64,000 bases of DNA from Massilibacillus massiliensis (GTDB taxonomy: Bacteria; Bacillota; Negativicutes; FLKF01), in assembly GCF_900086705.1 (NCBI RefSeq), contig NZ_LT575483.1, positions 1,755,534 through 1,819,533 of the forward strand, given 5' to 3'. A program made the position numbers and the translations under genes. Positions 62,564 to 64,000 of this stretch are shown one piece after another. The stretch's first letter is position 1, and every line of letters begins with the position of its first letter. The notes under the pieces were generated by a model. It was not told the DNA's origin. It did no database searches and worked only from the letters and a program-made list of their open reading frames with translations.

Positions 62564-62654
62564 GGTATTTCCACCATCCCTACTATATCTTGAATCCACG
62601 CGTACCTTGTCCGAATTGAAAAAGTATCCCGACGTCATTTCTGATTGTAATTAT

Positions 62655-62682
62655 ACTATACCTTATACAACCCAGCTATCAA
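62655..62682 (-). promoter_or_regulatory. Candidate sigma-70-type promoter of the LevR-like gene
   Basis: On the minus strand TTGATA (62682-62677), 16 bases, TATAGT (62660-62655), with an alternative TATAAT just beyond. The 260-base gap 62564-62823 holds nothing else that I recognise. Confidence 0.5.
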
Positions 62683-62823
62683 ATATTTGCTGCCAATCCA
62701 TCCATAGTTTTACCTACAAGCACAATAACGGCTAAGTGCATCCGAATTTTTATATTTTCTCCAATCAAAGCCTAAAAATTCCGTTGCACTCACCGTCTCT
62801 TCACTGTATCAGCTCTTTTAACA

Positions 62824-63297
62824 TCAACCTAACTGCAAGATCTTCGACATGAAAATTTGCTGCGCTTCTTCCTTAGATGCAACATGATATAAAGCTTCTA
62901 AATTTTCTTCATACTTACAATAATTCACGATATTTTTTAAATAATTTAGATGCTTATTCTCGCCTTTCAAGGCCAGCAAAAAAATAACGCCTGCCTCTAT
63001 TTTCGTCTGATTATTTTCCATTGTATAAAACTCGACTGGATTTTTGCAGATACACAAAATAACAGCTGGACGCAATACATTTTCAGCTTCCGAATGCGGC
63101 ACAGCAATGCCAATCGGCTTTGTATTCAAACCCGTAGGAAACACACGCTCTCTAGCAATCGTAGCCGCAGCATATTGATCATTTACAAAATCTTTTTCTT
63201 TCAAATAGTCCGCAATATGCGCAATTACTTCTTCTTGTGTATTTAAATTTTCGGCGATTAATACATCATAATAAATTCCATCCACTACGCGATTCAT
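62824..63297 (-). CDS. PTS EIIA component, fructose/galactitol (type 2) family
   Basis: A 157-residue phosphocarrier. The active His lies in GIAVPHSEAENV, and the strand-helix region VILCICKNPVEFYTMENN matches the type-2 EIIA fold. It passes phosphate to the EIIB of the adjacent galactitol-type permease. GGGGGG precedes the ATG; the EIIC gene lies 24 bases upstream. Confidence 0.92.
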   Translation of the reverse strand: MNRVVDGIYYDVLIAENLNTQEEVIAHIADYLKEKDFVNDQYAAATIARERVFPTGLNTKPIGIAVPHSEAENVLRPAVILCICKNPVEFYTMENNQTKIEAGVIFLLALKGENKHLNYLKNIVNYCKYEENLEALYHVASKEEAQQIFMSKILQLG

Positions 63298-63321
63298 AAG
63301 ATTCCCCCCTTGAAAAATACG

Positions 63322-64000
63322 TTAAAATCCAAATACAAAACCAAACGCTTGATATACAAGTACGACTAACGGAGTTCCAGTTGCGTCCCAAGCAGAGATT
63401 GTACCTTGCGCAACATCATATTTCATCGTTCCAGCCAAAGCCGTCATTGGTGCAGCCATCAAACTTGCACCCCAGCAGAATAAACAAATAATAATGGATT
63501 CTACGATGATATTATGAAAAATATTGCCCTCTGTAATTGCGTTTACTGCGGCACTTTCCCAAAGAACGATGATGAGACTCACGGTGGCAATCATTTGATT
63601 ACCCGGAAGCGCAAGAGAAATCAATAATGCGATTGGATACATAATTAAAGTTGTCGGCGTAACGGCTGCATGACCAATTACCGTTGAACAATCCAGGGCA
63701 ATCCGAACGTCATCGCGTTTTAATCTGCTCGTAAGTGCCTTTTTCGCAACTCGAATTACCGGGAACCAGCCTTCGACAAGAATGGATGCCATTTTAGGCA
63801 AAAGTAAAAATGCCGCTGCCATTTTAACACCCAATAAAAGTGATCCCATAACGCCGATTTGACTTAAGGCTCCGATAAAGATTCCGACGACAGCCCCCAT
63901 GACTGTACTTTCTCCTAATATTCCGAATTTTCCCTCTATTGTTTCTGCATTTAAATTAATATCTTTCAGCACGGGAGTTCTTCTCAACAACCAAACTAAA
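63322..64000 (-). CDS. PTS EIIC component, galactitol family (N-terminal part outside window)
   Basis: A membrane permease domain; 226 residues of the C-terminal half are visible and the frame is open to the right edge. Segments typical of GatC-type EIIC are RDDVRIALDCSTVIGHAAVTPTT and the helical stretch ending GTPLVVLVYQAFGFVFGF. Galactitol-family permeases also import arabitol, ribitol, erythritol-type polyols and some ketoses. With the EIIA, LevR-like activator, dehydrogenases and FGGY kinase, it defines a polyol-type uptake locus. Confidence 0.9.
   Translation of the reverse strand, partial: LVWLLRRTPVLKDINLNAETIEGKFGILGESTVMGAVVGIFIGALSQIGVMGSLLLGVKMAAAFLLLPKMASILVEGWFPVIRVAKKALTSRLKRDDVRIALDCSTVIGHAAVTPTTLIMYPIALLISLALPGNQMIATVSLIIVLWESAAVNAITEGNIFHNIIVESIIICLFCWGASLMAAPMTALAGTMKYDVAQGTISAWDATGTPLVVLVYQAFGFVFGF

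Overview
The window looks like the chromosome of an anaerobic, diderm Firmicute of the Negativicutes type (Sporomusa/Pelosinus-like). This is an inference from gene content and style: AT-rich genes with strong AGGAGG ribosome sites, a serine T-box on serA, an oxygen-sensitive glycyl-radical enzyme, a membrane-bound group 4 [NiFe]-hydrogenase, PTS operons under sigma-54 enhancer-binding regulators, a DUF4127 protein, and a VgrG/DUF4280 injection-type island whose peptidoglycan-hydrolase partner proteins are membrane-anchored. No rRNA, tRNA, CRISPR array or complete insertion sequence was recognised.

Layout. 1-2046: end of a sugar-acid/PTS operon (2-hydroxyacid dehydrogenase, KDPG-type aldolase, mannose-family EIIA) read leftward from a consensus sigma-54 promoter. 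2200-2650: a gene-free block packed with hairpins. 2661-8641: a GntR-controlled operon with a glycyl-radical enzyme, its activase, LrgA/LrgB and a TauE/SafE exporter, interrupted by a MITE-like palindrome. 8756-11377: a divergent M20 peptidase followed by a YjiH/YjiG-like gate-protein pair, preceded by a promoter and an attenuator-like hairpin. 11424-12851: an IS200/IS605 tnpA relic and a DUF2939 protein. 13133-22299: a four-carbon acid-sugar operon (DUF1537 kinase, PdxA2-type dehydrogenase, DapA-like aldolase, 2-hydroxyacid dehydrogenase, Fe-alcohol dehydrogenase, MFS carrier) behind a second consensus sigma-54 promoter, with a PrpR/PAS/sigma-54 activator upstream.

22403-32181 is the accessory highlight: a contractile-injection-type island with a VgrG-like spike, a DUF4280 PAAR-like tip protein, a pentapeptide-repeat protein, three tandem copies of [membrane-anchored protein + leaderless Amidase_6/PG-binding hydrolase] (the third hydrolase truncated), an Imm11-like gene and its decayed paralogue. 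It lies directly downstream of serA and is bounded by direct repeats of about 140 bp. I read it as an orphan effector/immunity cassette of a diderm Firmicute.

32189-42811: serine biosynthesis (T-box-serA diverging from serC), a flavin reductase-like protein, a DeoR/transaldolase pair, and several secreted or membrane proteins (DUF4127, DUF2225, unknowns). 43037-50877: a Hyf-like energy-conserving hydrogenase operon (hyfB-C-E-F-G-H-I order) ending in an ArsR-type regulator. 51105-55994: galE, a TrkH/KtrB-type potassium channel subunit, and ilvB-ilvN. 56132-64000: a galactitol-type PTS operon (EIIC, EIIA) with a LevR-like sigma-54 activator, a 2-hydroxyacid dehydrogenase, an SDR and an FGGY kinase, probably for a polyol or rare pentose.
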